A stretch of DNA of 59,048 nucleotides from Dyella sp. ASV21 (lineage in GTDB: Bacteria; Pseudomonadota; Gammaproteobacteria; Xanthomonadales; Rhodanobacteraceae): assembly GCF_016428975.1 (NCBI RefSeq), contig NZ_JAELTT010000025.1, forward strand, positions 1-59,048. The letters run 5' to 3'. The notes beneath the pieces are model-generated. The model ran no database searches. It saw nothing but the letters and a program-made list of their open reading frames with translations, and had not been told where the DNA came from. This document shows positions 50,162 to 59,048 of the stretch, piece after piece; position 1 is the first letter of the stretch, and each line of letters begins with the position of its first letter. A program made the position numbers and the translations under genes.

Positions 50162-50983
50162 TCAGGCGGGTTCCGGCAGGGCGGCCAGCGTGCGCTCCAG
50201 CGCAGGATGCGTCGGCAAGCGGATGCCGAACTGCTCGCGCAGCACCTGCCTGATCTCGTCCGCGCCACTCAGCACACGCCGTAGCGATTCTCCGCCCGTC
50301 GGATGAATGGAAAATTCGCGATTGCGCAACCCCAGGCGCCGATCGGGCAAGGTGCGCGCGGCGATCAGGTCGTGCAGGAAGCGGGAAGCGGGAAAGGTCG
50401 AGGTGTAGTGGTTGGCCACGACATAGTCGATGGGTTCGCGCGCCTGCAGATCGAAGCGGTAAAGGGTTCGCCACTCCTCGCGCACCAGCGCCTGCATGCG
50501 CCACTGGCCGTCGCGTTCGAGCAATCGAAACGGTTCGTTGCCCGTCGCCTGCTCGCGCGCGTGTTCCAGGCGCAAGGCGCCAGTCAAGGCCATGCTGCCG
50601 AAACCCACATCCACCAGCCAGCTTTCGCCATCCAACGCCACCCGCAGTAGCTGATGCGTCTGCGCGACCTCGGCATCCTCGGGCTTCATCCACAGCACTC
50701 GCGCGATAAGACCGGTGACGCTGAAGCCCAACGACCGCAGCACGTCCATCATCAGGCGGTTCTGCTCAAAGCAGTAGCCCCCGCGCCCCTGCTGCACCAG
50801 CTTGTGCTGCACCGCGGCTGTATCGATGGACACCGGCACCCGCAACAGCGGGTCGAGGTTCTCGAACGGAATGGCCGCCACATGGGCGGTGGCCAAGGCC
50901 CGTAACGTGCTGAACGAGGGTGCCAGCGAGCCGTGATAGCCGATTCGCGCCAGGTAGGCGTTCAGGTCGATCGCATCTGCCAT
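50162..50983 (-). CDS. Arylamine N-acetyltransferase
   Basis: 273 residues. Transfers acetyl from acetyl-CoA to arylamines or hydrazines through a Cys-His-Asp triad, visible here as C71 in GRGGYCFEQN, H110 in AQTHQLLRV and D125 in WLVDVGFGS. Length is usual for bacterial NAT. The ATG at 50983 gives the standard N-terminus (LNAYLARIGYHG); the frame is open 26 codons further upstream without support. Single gene. Confidence 0.92.
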   Translation of the reverse strand: MADAIDLNAYLARIGYHGSLAPSFSTLRALATAHVAAIPFENLDPLLRVPVSIDTAAVQHKLVQQGRGGYCFEQNRLMMDVLRSLGFSVTGLIARVLWMKPEDAEVAQTHQLLRVALDGESWLVDVGFGSMALTGALRLEHAREQATGNEPFRLLERDGQWRMQALVREEWRTLYRFDLQAREPIDYVVANHYTSTFPASRFLHDLIAARTLPDRRLGLRNREFSIHPTGGESLRRVLSGADEIRQVLREQFGIRLPTHPALERTLAALPEPA

Positions 50984-51188
50984 GGGCGATACCGCAAGCA
51001 ATGAGTGCGGGCACGATAACACCGCCTTTGCGCGGCCTTCGCATCGGGTCGACCGGGTCATGCCAGGATGAAGGTAACCGGGCCGGCACGGTCAGCGAAT
51101 AGTCGAGTGTCAGGCGGATCGAGCGATCCGACCATGACGTACCGGCAGCGCGCGCCGCGCGCCGCCATCGACCGATGGAGCGTCCGCA

Positions 51189-51887
51189 ATGAGCATTCGC
51201 TTTTCCGCCCTGTTCACCGCCCTGCTGGCCATCAGCGGCCTGGGCGCCTGCAGCCTGGCTTCCGCCGGCAGTGGCATTGCCAACCTGCCCGACCCCGCAC
51301 TGGATGCAACCGCAGCCCAGGGCGACCAGACCGCCGTGTTGGCGGGCGGCTGCTTCTGGGGCATGCAGTCGGTGTTCGAGCACGTCAAAGGCGTAAAGAG
51401 GGTCTGGGCCGGCTACGCCGGTGGCTCGGCCAACACAGCGCAATACGAGCGCGTAAGCGATGGCGACACCGGTCACGCCGAGTCGGTGAAGATAGTCTAC
51501 GACCCCGCCAAGATCAGCTATGGGCAGTTGCTGAAGATCTATTTCTCCGTGGCCACCGACCCAACCGAGCTAAATCGCCAGGGACCGGACACCGGTACGC
51601 AATATCGCGGCGTGATCTTTTACACCAACGATGAGCAGAAGCGCGTAGCCAGTGCCTATATCGCGCAATTGACCGCGGCGCATGCATTTGGCGACCCCAT
51701 CGTGACCCAGCTGACACCACTGCAAGGTTTCTATACGGCGGAGGCCTATCACCAGGACTACGCGCAACGGCACCCGGACGAGCCGTATATCGTGTTCAAC
51801 GATGCACCCAAGGTGGCCCACCTCAAGCAGCAATTCCCGGCGCTCTATCGCCCCGAGGAAAACGTGGTGAGCGTGCAGCTGCACTAG
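51189..51887 (+). CDS. msrA: Peptide-methionine (S)-S-oxide reductase, exported lipoprotein form
   Basis: 232 residues. Repairs oxidised methionine. The active-site GGCFWGM has C55, and the family stretches VWAGYAGG, TGHAESVKIVYDP and QYRGVIFY follow. The N-terminus is a lipoprotein signal with lipobox LGAC (C21), so the enzyme is predicted to sit in the periplasm, unlike cytoplasmic MsrA. There is no MsrB domain or neighbouring msrB gene. A hairpin terminator lies about 85 bases downstream. Confidence 0.92.
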   Translation: MSIRFSALFTALLAISGLGACSLASAGSGIANLPDPALDATAAQGDQTAVLAGGCFWGMQSVFEHVKGVKRVWAGYAGGSANTAQYERVSDGDTGHAESVKIVYDPAKISYGQLLKIYFSVATDPTELNRQGPDTGTQYRGVIFYTNDEQKRVASAYIAQLTAAHAFGDPIVTQLTPLQGFYTAEAYHQDYAQRHPDEPYIVFNDAPKVAHLKQQFPALYRPEENVVSVQLH

Positions 51888-51971
51888 GGATGCTCTGATC
51901 AGTCACCCGCACTGCTCGAACGAACCACGCGCCCTGCCTTCACATCACGCAATGCAAAGGCGCAGGGGGAC

Positions 51972-51996
51972 ACGCCCTTCGGCGGCCGAAGGGCGT
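51972..51996 (+). terminator. Terminator-like hairpin after msrA
   Basis: ACGCCCTTCGG, loop CGG, CCGAAGGGCGT: an 11-bp perfect stem, followed after five bases by GTTTT. It would end msrA transcription and could also serve the minus-strand GGDEF/EAL gene whose end is about 110 bases away. Confidence 0.6.
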
Positions 51997-52104
51997 CTCC
52001 CGTTTTCGGGGGAATGACGGCAAGACTCGGGGCATCGCCAAGCCTCCATCAAGGATGAAACAAGCATGACGCGTTGCCGACGCATGCGCGGCAACGCCGC
52101 CGGC

Positions 52105-54855
52105 TTAGAGCGATTCCGGTGGCACCAGCCGCAAGTGGGAGCCCACGGCGCGGCGGCCGGAGCCCAGCAATTGCACGATCTGCTCGGGCTCTACGGGTCG
52201 CGAATACAGATAACCCTGGCCTTCCTGGCAGCCAGCGCGCAGCAGGAAGCGGTGCTGCTCCTCGGTCTCGATGCCTTCAGCAATCGGGCTGATATCGAGC
52301 CTGCGGCAGAGGGTGAGCATCGCTTCAATGATGGCGCCGTCGCTTTCGTCGTCGGGCAGGCCCGCCACAAAGCTCTGATCGATTTTCAGATACGCGATGG
52401 CGCGTAGCTTGAGGTAACTCATGGACGAATAACCGGTACCGAAATCGTCAATCGCCACACCCACGCCCAGGGCATGCAACGCCAGGAGGGTGCGCTCCAT
52501 TTCCTCGCCCAGGCGCAGGATGGCGCCTTCGGTGATTTCCAGCATCAGGCGCTCCGGCGCAAGGCGTCGCGACTCCAGCAGCGAACGGATGTCGTCCACG
52601 AAGTTGGCTTGCCCGAACCAATGCGCCGATACGTTCACGGCCATGCGCAACGGCGGTACGCCGTCGCGGTCCCACTGCTGCATCTGCGTGCAAGCGGCCT
52701 GGAGCACCCACTGATCGATACGGCGGATCAGGCCCAGCTTCTCTGCCATCGGAATGAACTCGATAGGCGGAATCTGTCCACGCTTGGGATGATGCCAGCG
52801 CAGCAAGGCTTCCACCGCTACGATGCGCCCGCTGCGCATCTCCACCGAGGGCTGGAACACCAGGTGGAACTCATTCTCGGCCAACGCCTTGCGCAGTTCC
52901 GATGCCAGGGCGATACGGCGGCGTGCGTCCGCCTGCATGCGTGGCGAGTAAAAGCGGAACGCGTTGCGCTCTTCGGTCTTGGCCGCATACATGGCGGCAT
53001 CGGCATTCGTGATAAGGGTTGGAACATCCGCGCCATCCAGCGGATAGCAGGCGATGCCGATGCTCGCGCTGAGCGCCACCTCGTACTCGCCCACCACCAC
53101 CGGCGCGGCCAGCGCGGTCAACAGGCGGCCGGCCGCAGCGCTGGCCTGCTCGCGCGAATACATGTCACCCAGCAACACGGTGAACTCGTCGCCACCGATG
53201 CGCCCCGCCAGGCCACGATCACCCAATTCATAGACGATGCGCTCGGCGACCTTCACCAGCAGGTGATCGCCGATGGCGTGCGTATAGCTGTCGTTGACCG
53301 CTTTGAACGCATCCAGGTCGATGAACAACACCGCGATCATGCCGCGCTCACGTTCGGCCCGGACCAGGGCCTGCACGCAGCGCCGCTCGAACTCGGCGCG
53401 ATTGGTCAGCCCCGTGAGTGGGTCGTGCGCTGCCAGGTATTGCAGGCGCTGCTCATTGGCCTTGGTGGCGCTGATGTTGTTGATCACCGCCACGTAGTGC
53501 TGCACATGCCCGTCCGGGTTGCGGATGGCGCTGATGCTCAGCAATTCAGGGTAGCTGGTGCCGTCGTGGCGACGAGTACGCACCTCGCCGACCCAGTTGC
53601 CATCCAGCTCGATGGTTTCCCAGATCGAATCGGGCAGGAAGGATCCATCCGGCATGGTGCGGACATCGTCAAAGCGCATGCCGTGCAGCGCTTGCATGGT
53701 GAAGCCGGTCATGCGGATATGCGCGGCGTTCACGCGGGTCACGCGGCGGTCCGCATCCGCAATGATCACGCCCTCGGCGATACCCGCCAGCGCCTCGGAG
53801 GCAATACGGCGCTGCTGCTCCAGATTCACGCGCTCGGTGATGTCGCGCAGAATCAACTGACGCACGCTGCGTGTGCCCCAATGCGCCACGCTGCTGCGCA
53901 TCTCTACCGGGCGGGGCTCGCCAGCGGCACCGTGCAGCTCGCCGGTGACCGCACCGTCCGCCCGGTGCAGCACCGGGATGAACAAGTCCGATAGCTGGAT
54001 GCCCTGCAAGGCATCCAGGGAGCGACCCGTCCATTGCAAAGTGGTGCGGTTGGCGCCCAGGACGGTGCCGGTGGCTTCGTCCACCATCAGGATGGCATCG
54101 GCCGCGCTGTCGAACAGCAGGCTGTAGCGCTCCTCGGTGCCACGGATTCGCGAAAGTACACGCTGCGCCATGCGCAGCCAGATGAGGGAGGCCGCGCACG
54201 CGGCAAAGAACACCGCCGCGAACAACACCCTGCCCAGCCAGATGGCGCCCTGGGCAACCTCCAGCGAAAATTGCTTGGTAAGCGGCTCCAGCTCATCGTT
54301 GATGGCATTGATGGCGGCCAGCTGTTCGGTCACGGCCTCGTGATCGAGGGCGCCCTGGGCATAGGCGCGCTGCAGTTGCGCGGCGATGGCGTCCAGGCGC
54401 TTCAGCGGACCATCGGCTTGCCGCCACACCAGCACGGCCTCGCGCATATGCGGCACGTCGGTGCAGTAGTGCAGCATGAAGATCATGCCGGACTTGGCCG
54501 ACGGAAGAATCAAGCCGCGAGCGAAGGCTTCGTCCACCGCCGCCTTGTCGTAGGTGCCCGAGGCAATGGCGTCACGAGCCCAGCTATCGGAGGCGAGCAA
54601 TTCGTAGTTTTTGCGATACGTGCGCAGACGGTCTTCGTTGCCGGTTTCGGCATAGACGGTCAGGTCGATCACCGCCTGCTTCTGCGCCTTGCTCCAAATG
54701 CTCTCGCCGTTGAGGAAACCGGCGAGAGTCACCTGGACCTGGAGGGCGAACCAGGTCAAGAAGAGAATGAGGCCGATAACGGCCACTAGCCCGTAGGCCA
54801 GTGGCCTCAAGCGTCGGGACAGCGGTCCTAGCGAGGTGCTACGGATCAAATCCAT
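52105..54855 (-). CDS. Membrane PAS-GGDEF-EAL cyclic-di-GMP signalling protein
   Basis: 916 residues. Two membrane helices (about 20-40 and 205-225) frame a periplasmic sensor region. Two PAS domains follow (about 240-350 and 360-480), then a diguanylate cyclase domain with intact GGDEF in AGRIGGDEFTVLLG, and an EAL phosphodiesterase domain with EALLRWHH, IDDFGTG and AEGIET. Both catalytic motifs look intact, so it may make and break cyclic-di-GMP. AAGGGA seven bases before the ATG at 54855 supports this start over an ATG nine codons earlier. Confidence 0.92.
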   Translation of the reverse strand: MDLIRSTSLGPLSRRLRPLAYGLVAVIGLILFLTWFALQVQVTLAGFLNGESIWSKAQKQAVIDLTVYAETGNEDRLRTYRKNYELLASDSWARDAIASGTYDKAAVDEAFARGLILPSAKSGMIFMLHYCTDVPHMREAVLVWRQADGPLKRLDAIAAQLQRAYAQGALDHEAVTEQLAAINAINDELEPLTKQFSLEVAQGAIWLGRVLFAAVFFAACAASLIWLRMAQRVLSRIRGTEERYSLLFDSAADAILMVDEATGTVLGANRTTLQWTGRSLDALQGIQLSDLFIPVLHRADGAVTGELHGAAGEPRPVEMRSSVAHWGTRSVRQLILRDITERVNLEQQRRIASEALAGIAEGVIIADADRRVTRVNAAHIRMTGFTMQALHGMRFDDVRTMPDGSFLPDSIWETIELDGNWVGEVRTRRHDGTSYPELLSISAIRNPDGHVQHYVAVINNISATKANEQRLQYLAAHDPLTGLTNRAEFERRCVQALVRAERERGMIAVLFIDLDAFKAVNDSYTHAIGDHLLVKVAERIVYELGDRGLAGRIGGDEFTVLLGDMYSREQASAAAGRLLTALAAPVVVGEYEVALSASIGIACYPLDGADVPTLITNADAAMYAAKTEERNAFRFYSPRMQADARRRIALASELRKALAENEFHLVFQPSVEMRSGRIVAVEALLRWHHPKRGQIPPIEFIPMAEKLGLIRRIDQWVLQAACTQMQQWDRDGVPPLRMAVNVSAHWFGQANFVDDIRSLLESRRLAPERLMLEITEGAILRLGEEMERTLLALHALGVGVAIDDFGTGYSSMSYLKLRAIAYLKIDQSFVAGLPDDESDGAIIEAMLTLCRRLDISPIAEGIETEEQHRFLLRAGCQEGQGYLYSRPVEPEQIVQLLGSGRRAVGSHLRLVPPESL

Positions 54856-54929
54856 GGCGTCCCTTGTATATGACCACTTCATAAAACTACATCGCGTCCC
54901 GTCACACTGTCGACGACGAGATCTCTTCG

Positions 54930-55703
54930 TTACGCCGCCTGATCTTCCACCTTCTCCGCGACCGGCTGCAGCAAGCAGCGCTCCAGCCCATAGTGCAGGC
55001 TGACGTAGCTACGCTCGATGCATTCCCTCACGTGCTCCACTTCCTCGGGAGCTGGGTGACTGCCCATTAGGGTACAGACAATCTCCAGCGCCTCCCATGG
55101 GTGGGTATCGTCATAGGCTGCGTGCAACTGTAGCCACCGCAACGTTGCCTTCCGTCCAGCGGGAGACAAACTGTCAGCGTAAGCGGCACTGTCGTACACC
55201 TTCTGTGACCATTCGCCCGTAACACCCTCGATGGCGTAGTTCGTGGCGGCAATACCGGCCGCCAGCGTGTCCTTGCCGCAGACCTCATGGCACCACTCGG
55301 CCGCCATCTGGGTACCACGCGGCGGGCGGCCTTCCAGCACCTGCTGACGAGGCACCCCAGCGCCGTCCGCCCAGTCCAGCCAGTACTCGGCATGGTTCTG
55401 TTCGACCCGGATATTGCGTACCAGCCAGCGACGGGCGAGGTTGTCGCCCGCGCTGCGCCCGTACTGGGTCTTCAACAAGTTCTGTGCCATGAACGAGGGA
55501 AAGCGCTCGATCAGGGACCACGTACCCACCATGAAATTGCTCATGGTGGTCACGTCGATGCGTCCTTCGCTCATCAAATCCCACATGACATGCTCTCGAA
55601 CGCTACGGCGGGCGGGTTCACAGGCCTCAACCATGGCTTGCGCCCACTTGGGGTAGCTGGTCAGTTCGGTCAGTGAGCCGGTGCGTACGAATTCGGTATT
55701 CAT
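54930..55703 (-). CDS. TenA/PqqC-like iron-containing oxygenase-fold protein
   Basis: 257 residues, all helical. It resembles the haem-oxygenase-like fold of TenA, PqqC and related iron enzymes. Possible metal ligands are in RVEQNHAEYWLDW (E, H, E) and HAAYDDTHPWEALEIV (H, D, H, E). The reaction is unknown; no thiamine or pqq genes are near, so neither name should be transferred. GGAG seven bases before the ATG fixes the start. Upstream lies an AT-richer stretch of about 260 bases before the MAPEG gene. Confidence 0.75.
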   Translation of the reverse strand: MNTEFVRTGSLTELTSYPKWAQAMVEACEPARRSVREHVMWDLMSEGRIDVTTMSNFMVGTWSLIERFPSFMAQNLLKTQYGRSAGDNLARRWLVRNIRVEQNHAEYWLDWADGAGVPRQQVLEGRPPRGTQMAAEWCHEVCGKDTLAAGIAATNYAIEGVTGEWSQKVYDSAAYADSLSPAGRKATLRWLQLHAAYDDTHPWEALEIVCTLMGSHPAPEEVEHVRECIERSYVSLHYGLERCLLQPVAEKVEDQAA

Positions 55704-55966
55704 GCTGTTCTCCAGTTTCAGTGAGGAAACCGCCGGCCCCTTTGCCGGCGGTCCGGTGCAAATGCACCGGAACCGCAGTGTGGTCATGCATCGGCCTGTT
55801 GCGTACCTCGATGCTTACACACGGCCCAATAAAGGCGGCCCAACTCACTGAAAAAACTGGAAAACACAAAGAAATCACACACCCGTCCCGTTCCCTGGTT
55901 CGAGCGAATCGTCAAGCCTGTGACGTCAAAATTTTGACATGAGGCAACTTTTCGACGCGCGTCGCC

Positions 55967-56356
55967 CTATAGCAATGCCGACCACACCATCACGATGCCT
56001 GCCATCGAGACGGCCCAGACGAGGGTGCGCAGGTAGGGAATGCCAATCACGTAGATCGGCAAATAGATCAAGCGTGCCCAGAAGTAGAGCTGGACACCGA
56101 GTGCGGTCGTGGCGTTGGATCGTTGCGCCAGCACCACCGCGAGCACGGCGGCGGCGAAGAACACGAACGTCTCCAGGAAATTCCGGCTGGCACGGTCGGC
56201 ACGGCCACCTGCCCCGGTCAGCGCCCGGGGCTCACCTTCGCGATTGCTCGCGTTCCATTTCAGGCCGCGTTGCTGGGAGCCCAGCGTGGCGGCCACCATC
56301 ACGTACACCAGGCCCAGCAGAATCGACCACCCCAGCAGCTTCAGCTCGATCGCCAT
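55967..56356 (-). CDS. MAPEG-family membrane protein
   Basis: 129 residues with four membrane helices (about 4-25, 60-82, 85-105, 108-127). The core RADRASRNFLETFVFFAAAV (R and N-x-x-E-x-F) is the MAPEG signature of glutathione-linked eicosanoid enzymes. Bacterial members are of unknown substrate. GGGAG eight bases before the ATG supports the start. Single gene. Confidence 0.88.
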   Translation of the reverse strand: MAIELKLLGWSILLGLVYVMVAATLGSQQRGLKWNASNREGEPRALTGAGGRADRASRNFLETFVFFAAAVLAVVLAQRSNATTALGVQLYFWARLIYLPIYVIGIPYLRTLVWAVSMAGIVMVWSALL

Positions 56357-56426
56357 CGCACGCTCTCCCAGGTCAATGTGGGCGCATCATGCGCTCACCG
56401 CCGGGATGGCGCCATCACCGCGATGC

Positions 56427-57449
56427 TCACGGCTGGACGGATGCCGCCAGCGTGCGGGCCAGATCGGCGAACAGGGCGTCGCGCTCGGCCGGCGTGGCCG
56501 GCGAGTCGGAAAGGAACGCCGCCACGATCACCGTACGCCCATCGGGCCAGGTCAACAGCGCCATGTCGTTATAGGCAGCCGTGCGCTTTTCGAAGCTGCC
56601 GGAGGTGCCCGTCTTGTCGGCCACCACCACTCCTGCGGGCGCACCGGCGCGCAAGCGATTGGGAATAACTTGTGCTCGCATCAGCGCCAGCAAGTGCCCG
56701 GTTGAGGCATCGGACAGCAGCTCGCGCGCTTGCAGTTTGCGCAGAAAATCCACGGCGGCCTGGGGCGTCGTGCGATTGCGCGGATCGGCCAGGAACGCCT
56801 GGTAACCACGACGATAGCGCGCGACTTCCGCCTCGGCGGACTCGTTGGCCGGTAGCGACTGCCCCGGCTCCAGCGCCTGGAACACACGCGACACGCCCGC
56901 TTCATCCTGGTCTACCCGCATGCCATCGATGCCATGCGCACGCAGAAACGCCGTGACCTCCTGCGGGCCACCGAGCAGCTTGATCAGGGCATCCACGGCC
57001 GTGTTGTCGCTTTCGCTCACGGCCGCTTGCAGCAGACGCTCCACCGTAAAGCTCATGCGCTCGCCGTGGAACTTGGCGCCAATCGAGGGCACCGCCGAAC
57101 CGCTCAATACCTCGGACCGCGTGATGATCACCGGGTGATCGAGCGTGAGGCGTCCGGCATCCACACGCGCCAGCACGGCGGCGGCCACGGGCGCCTTGAA
57201 CACGCTCATCATGGGAAACGGCTGGGCGGCATTTGCGCCGGCCTGCGCGCCCGTGCGTACATCCAGCACCGCCACCCCCAACACGCCGGGACGTGCGCGC
57301 TGCACGGCGGCATCCACCGCCTGTTGCCACTGGGTCTGCTGCGGCGTGGTGGCGGCCTGGGCAACAAGCGGCGTCCAGAGGGCCGTCGTCGCACACGCCA
57401 CGATCAGGGCAGCCGCCCGCAAGGGGCTGCCGAACATACGATCCATCAT
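56427..57449 (-). CDS. bla: Class A beta-lactamase
   Basis: 340 residues with a signal peptide (cut near AQAATT, about residue 33). Serine beta-lactamase motifs are S82-x-x-K85 (MSVFKA), S147-D148-N149 and K279-T280-G281. An omega-loop Glu cannot be fixed with certainty, although ANESAEAEVARY is the likely place. The extra length fits the PER/VEB-like A2 branch. AGGAA eight bases before the ATG fixes the start. No LysR regulator or mobile element is adjacent, so it looks like a resident chromosomal gene. Confidence 0.9.
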   Translation of the reverse strand: MMDRMFGSPLRAAALIVACATTALWTPLVAQAATTPQQTQWQQAVDAAVQRARPGVLGVAVLDVRTGAQAGANAAQPFPMMSVFKAPVAAAVLARVDAGRLTLDHPVIITRSEVLSGSAVPSIGAKFHGERMSFTVERLLQAAVSESDNTAVDALIKLLGGPQEVTAFLRAHGIDGMRVDQDEAGVSRVFQALEPGQSLPANESAEAEVARYRRGYQAFLADPRNRTTPQAAVDFLRKLQARELLSDASTGHLLALMRAQVIPNRLRAGAPAGVVVADKTGTSGSFEKRTAAYNDMALLTWPDGRTVIVAAFLSDSPATPAERDALFADLARTLAASVQP

Positions 57450-57507
57450 GAAGACATTCCTGTCGAAAAGAGTTCGGCAGGAATGTGACACCGCCATGTG
57501 GCAAAGC

Positions 57508-57532
57508 GCTGGCCGGACGATGGCCGGCCAGC
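57508..57532 (-). terminator. Hairpin downstream of hutU
   Basis: GCTGGCCGG pairs with CCGGCCAGC around a 7-base loop, about 45 bases past the hutU stop and 59 bases before the beta-lactamase start. No T-run follows on the minus strand, so termination is only likely. Confidence 0.4.
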
Positions 57533-57576
57533 GATGCGGCCCGTGCCCCGGGTCACCTCCCAGGGCACGGCGCTCA

Positions 57577-59048
57577 TCAAAGCATCGGGAGATTGAGCCC
57601 CTGCTCCTTGGCGCACTCGATGGCCATGTCGTAACCCGCGTCGGCATGACGCATCACGCCGGTGCCCGGGTCGTTCCACAGCACGCGCGCGATGCGCTTG
57701 TCGGCCGCTTCGCTGCCGTCGCACACGATCACCACACCCGAATGCTGCGAATAACCCATGCCCACGCCGCCGCCATGATGCAGCGACACCCAGGTGGCGC
57801 CGCCGGCCACGTTGAGCATGGCGTTGAGCAGCGGCCAGTCGCTCACGGCATCGGAACCGTCGCGCATGGCTTCGGTTTCGCGGTTGGGGCTGGCTACCGA
57901 ACCGGAATCGAGGTGATCGCGACCGATCACTACCGGTGCCTTCAGCTCGCCGTTGCGCACCATCTCATTGAACGCCAGGCCAAGCTTGTGGCGCAGGCCC
58001 AGGCCCACCCAGCAGATGCGTGCAGGCAAGCCCTGGAAGCTGATGCGCTCCTTGGCCATGTCCAGCCAGCGATGCAGGTGCGGATCGTCGGGGATCAGCT
58101 CCTTCACCTTCTGGTCGGTCTTGTAGATGTCCTCCGGATCACCCGACAACGCCACCCAGCGGAACGGGCCCACGCCGCGACAGAACAGCGGGCGTACGTA
58201 GGCCGGCACGAAGCCCGGGAACGCGAACGCGTTCGCACAGCCCTCATCCTTGGCCATCTGGCGGATGTTATTGCCGTAGTCGAAGGTGGGAATGCCCTGC
58301 GCATGGAAGGCGAGCATCGCCTCCACGTGCTTCTTCATGGACTGCTTGGCGGCCTTGGCGGTGCCGGCCGGATCGCTCTTGCGGCGCTCGAACCACTGCT
58401 CCACCGTCCAGCCACTCGGAAGATAGCCGTTGACCGGGTCGTGCGCGCTGGTCTGATCGGTCACCGCATCCGGGCGCACGCCGCGGCGCACCAGCTCCGG
58501 CAGCACATCGGCGGCATTGCCCAGCAAAGCGATCGACTTGGCTTCGCCTGCGGCCGTGTACTTGGCGATGCGCGCCAGCGCGTCGTCCAGGTCCGTCGCC
58601 TGCTCGTCCACATAACGCGTCTTCAAGCGGAAATCGATGCTCTTCTGCTGGCATTCGATGTTGAGTGAGCACGCGCCCGCCAACGTCGCCGCCAGCGGCT
58701 GTGCGCCGCCCATGCCGCCCAGGCCCGCGGTGAGAATCCACTTGCCCTTGAGGCTGCCGCCGTAATGCTGGCGCCCCATCTCCACGAAGGTTTCGTACGT
58801 GCCCTGCACGATGCCCTGCGAGCCGATGTAGATCCACGAGCCGGCCGTCATCTGGCCATACATCATTAGGCCCTTCTTATCGAGCTCGTTGAAATGCTCC
58901 CAGTTGGCCCACGCCGGCACCAGGTTGGAGTTGGCCAGCAGCACGCGTGGCGCGTCCGCATGCGTGGGAAACACGCCGACCGGCTTGCCGGACTGGATGA
59001 GCAGGGTTTCGTTGTCGTTGAGCTGGCGCAGCGCGCGCAGGATGGCAT
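57577..59048 (-). CDS. hutU: Urocanate hydratase, 5' end outside the window
   Basis: About 490 residues of roughly 560 are present; the frame is open to the right edge. The enzyme adds water to urocanate in histidine breakdown, using bound NAD. Recognisable stretches are [60 protein letters not shown] and, near the C-terminus, [16 protein letters not shown]. No damage is seen. Other hut genes would be expected beyond the window on the right. Confidence 0.95.
   Translation of the reverse strand, partial: AILRALRQLNDNETLLIQSGKPVGVFPTHADAPRVLLANSNLVPAWANWEHFNELDKKGLMMYGQMTAGSWIYIGSQGIVQGTYETFVEMGRQHYGGSLKGKWILTAGLGGMGGAQPLAATLAGACSLNIECQQKSIDFRLKTRYVDEQATDLDDALARIAKYTAAGEAKSIALLGNAADVLPELVRRGVRPDAVTDQTSAHDPVNGYLPSGWTVEQWFERRKSDPAGTAKAAKQSMKKHVEAMLAFHAQGIPTFDYGNNIRQMAKDEGCANAFAFPGFVPAYVRPLFCRGVGPFRWVALSGDPEDIYKTDQKVKELIPDDPHLHRWLDMAKERISFQGLPARICWVGLGLRHKLGLAFNEMVRNGELKAPVVIGRDHLDSGSVASPNRETEAMRDGSDAVSDWPLLNAMLNVAGGATWVSLHHGGGVGMGYSQHSGVVIVCDGSEAADKRIARVLWNDPGTGVMRHADAGYDMAIECAKEQGLNLPML

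Noticed and set aside
52474-53994. 506-codon frame opposite the GGDEF/EAL gene
   Set aside because: Shadow of a gene with intact domain motifs; its composition (Arg, His, Gln, Ala) is typical of antisense reading.
57145-58668. 507-codon frame opposite hutU and the beta-lactamase
   Set aside because: It spans two real genes on the other strand and has no domain signal.
1-59048. CRISPR array, tRNA and rRNA genes
   Set aside because: No regularly spaced repeats of the right size and no tRNA- or rRNA-like sequence were found by eye on either strand; a tRNAscan or Infernal run would settle it.

Overview
The window looks like the chromosome of a GC-rich gammaproteobacterium. Gene content and protein style (Mo-hydroxylase/cytochrome c cluster, SrpA-type catalase with cytochrome b561, DUF3772 MscS channel, chromosomal class A beta-lactamase, hut genes) suggest Xanthomonadales, perhaps Rhodanobacteraceae such as Dyella or Luteibacter. 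That placement is inference from gene content; there is no rRNA or marker gene to prove it.

Two regions are visible. Positions 1 to about 20,440 are an accessory island. It opens with the right end of an IS3-type insertion sequence (1-126), then a minus-strand Tn7-like transposition operon tnsA-tnsB-tnsC-tniQ (265-4588). Next come a run of RNA-like hairpins ending in an intrinsic terminator (4630-4787), a small unknown protein divergent from a 421-residue unknown protein, a one-helix membrane protein, and a fusion of a degenerate ADP-ribosylglycohydrolase domain with an intact Cys-phosphatase domain (7588-9135). A WYL repressor of the BrxR type with two tandem operator palindromes heads a translationally coupled Wadjet operon jetABCD (9376-16970). 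After it lie an HNH-type nuclease with an unfamiliar C-terminal half, and a convergent two-gene CBASS-like pair of SLATT membrane effector and CD-NTase (18455-19901). The island ends in about 540 bases without a convincing gene, which hold an 18-bp element in three copies and large palindromes (20238-20340).

From 20,446 to the end the sequence is ordinary chromosome. It contains a TetR/oxidoreductase pair; a periplasmic molybdenum hydroxylase (2Fe-2S subunit, Tat-exported large subunit, tri-haem cytochrome c) divergent from its XdhC and MocA-type cofactor genes; a DUF1028 protein, a GNAT enzyme, a porin and an M20 amidohydrolase with a convergent LysR regulator; an SrpA-type peroxidase with cytochrome b561; a histone-like basic protein; an ABC exporter; a PadR/Fur-like regulator operon with a repeated operator; endonuclease V; an MscS channel; a fasciclin protein; a Tat-exported M24 peptidase; a thioesterase; an AraC regulator; a DUF72 gene broken by an in-frame amber codon; a barnase/barstar/S4-protein operon; arylamine N-acetyltransferase; MsrA; a PAS-GGDEF-EAL protein; a TenA-like protein; a MAPEG protein; a class A beta-lactamase; and the start-less part of urocanate hydratase.

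The left third works as a defence island. Wadjet acts on circular foreign DNA, CBASS on phage infection through a cyclic nucleotide and a membrane effector, and the HNH protein and the phosphatase fusion are plausible further defence genes of unknown mechanism. The least explained items are the hairpin array upstream of tnsA, the ADP-ribosylglycohydrolase-like/phosphatase fusion, the C-terminal half of the HNH protein, and the repeat cluster at the island's right edge.
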